A stretch of DNA of 6,081 nt from Betaproteobacteria bacterium (GTDB taxonomy: Bacteria > Pseudomonadota > Gammaproteobacteria > Burkholderiales > SG8-39): the NCBI GenBank assembly GCA_947467405.1, contig CANIIN010000185.1, positions 1 through 6,081 of the forward strand, given 5' to 3'. The notes beneath the pieces are model-generated. The model did no database searches and was not told the origin of the DNA. It saw nothing but the letters and a program-made list of their open reading frames with translations. Both the position numbers and the translations under genes were made by a program. Below, one piece after another: positions 6,014-6,081 of the stretch (positions are counted from its first letter, which is position 1; the number at the start of each line of letters is the position of its first letter).

Positions 6014-6081
6014 AAACGGCGCACAGGCTGCATCGCGGCGACCGCAGTCGTCAGGCGTTCGCCCGTATTGCTAGCGCATGG

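Noticed and set aside
6014..6081. Possible terminator after pcaJ
   Set aside because: Only tiny GC hairpins (GCGG/CCGC and GGCG/CGCC) are present, without a T-run.

Overview
The window is 6,081 bases of high-GC DNA, roughly two thirds G+C by eye, with strong G/C preference at third codon positions. All genes are on the + strand and densely packed. A Bug-family (TctC-like) periplasmic binding protein, a β-ketoadipate-type CoA-transferase pair and frequent MFS/acyl-CoA synthetase genes together suggest a metabolically versatile betaproteobacterium of the Burkholderiales type. This assignment is inference from gene content; there is no rRNA or other direct taxonomic marker.

Layout. (1) Bases 1-351 hold the C-terminal domain of an AMP-forming acyl-CoA synthetase whose main part lies upstream of the window. 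(2) Bases 475-1668 encode a 12-helix major facilitator transporter with a TTG start. (3) Bases 1742-3373 (open to 1670) encode an exported protein with a signal peptide, six Sel1-type repeats and a C-terminal caspase-like protease domain with an intact His/Cys dyad. (4) Bases 3476-4426 encode a secreted Bug/TctC solute receptor with a strong ribosome binding site. (5) After a 253-base gap with a candidate terminator, a candidate promoter and a short palindrome, bases 4680-6013 encode PcaI and PcaJ, the two subunits of 3-oxoadipate CoA-transferase, overlapping by four bases (ATGA). The last 68 bases hold no gene that I can support.

How the parts may work together. The synthetase, MFS carrier, solute receptor and PcaIJ fit a locus for uptake and CoA-dependent breakdown of organic acids, probably aromatic acids entering the β-ketoadipate pathway. 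PcaIJ activates 3-oxoadipate with CoA from succinyl-CoA, the step before thiolysis to acetyl-CoA and succinyl-CoA. Substrates of the transporter, receptor and synthetase cannot be read from the sequence. The Sel1-caspase gene has no evident link to this catabolic theme and is the most unusual item in the window.

I found no tRNA, rRNA, CRISPR array, insertion sequence or attachment site. No clearly new system is demonstrated. The best lead is the exported Sel1-caspase protein, with an Hcp-like cysteine pair in its first repeat.
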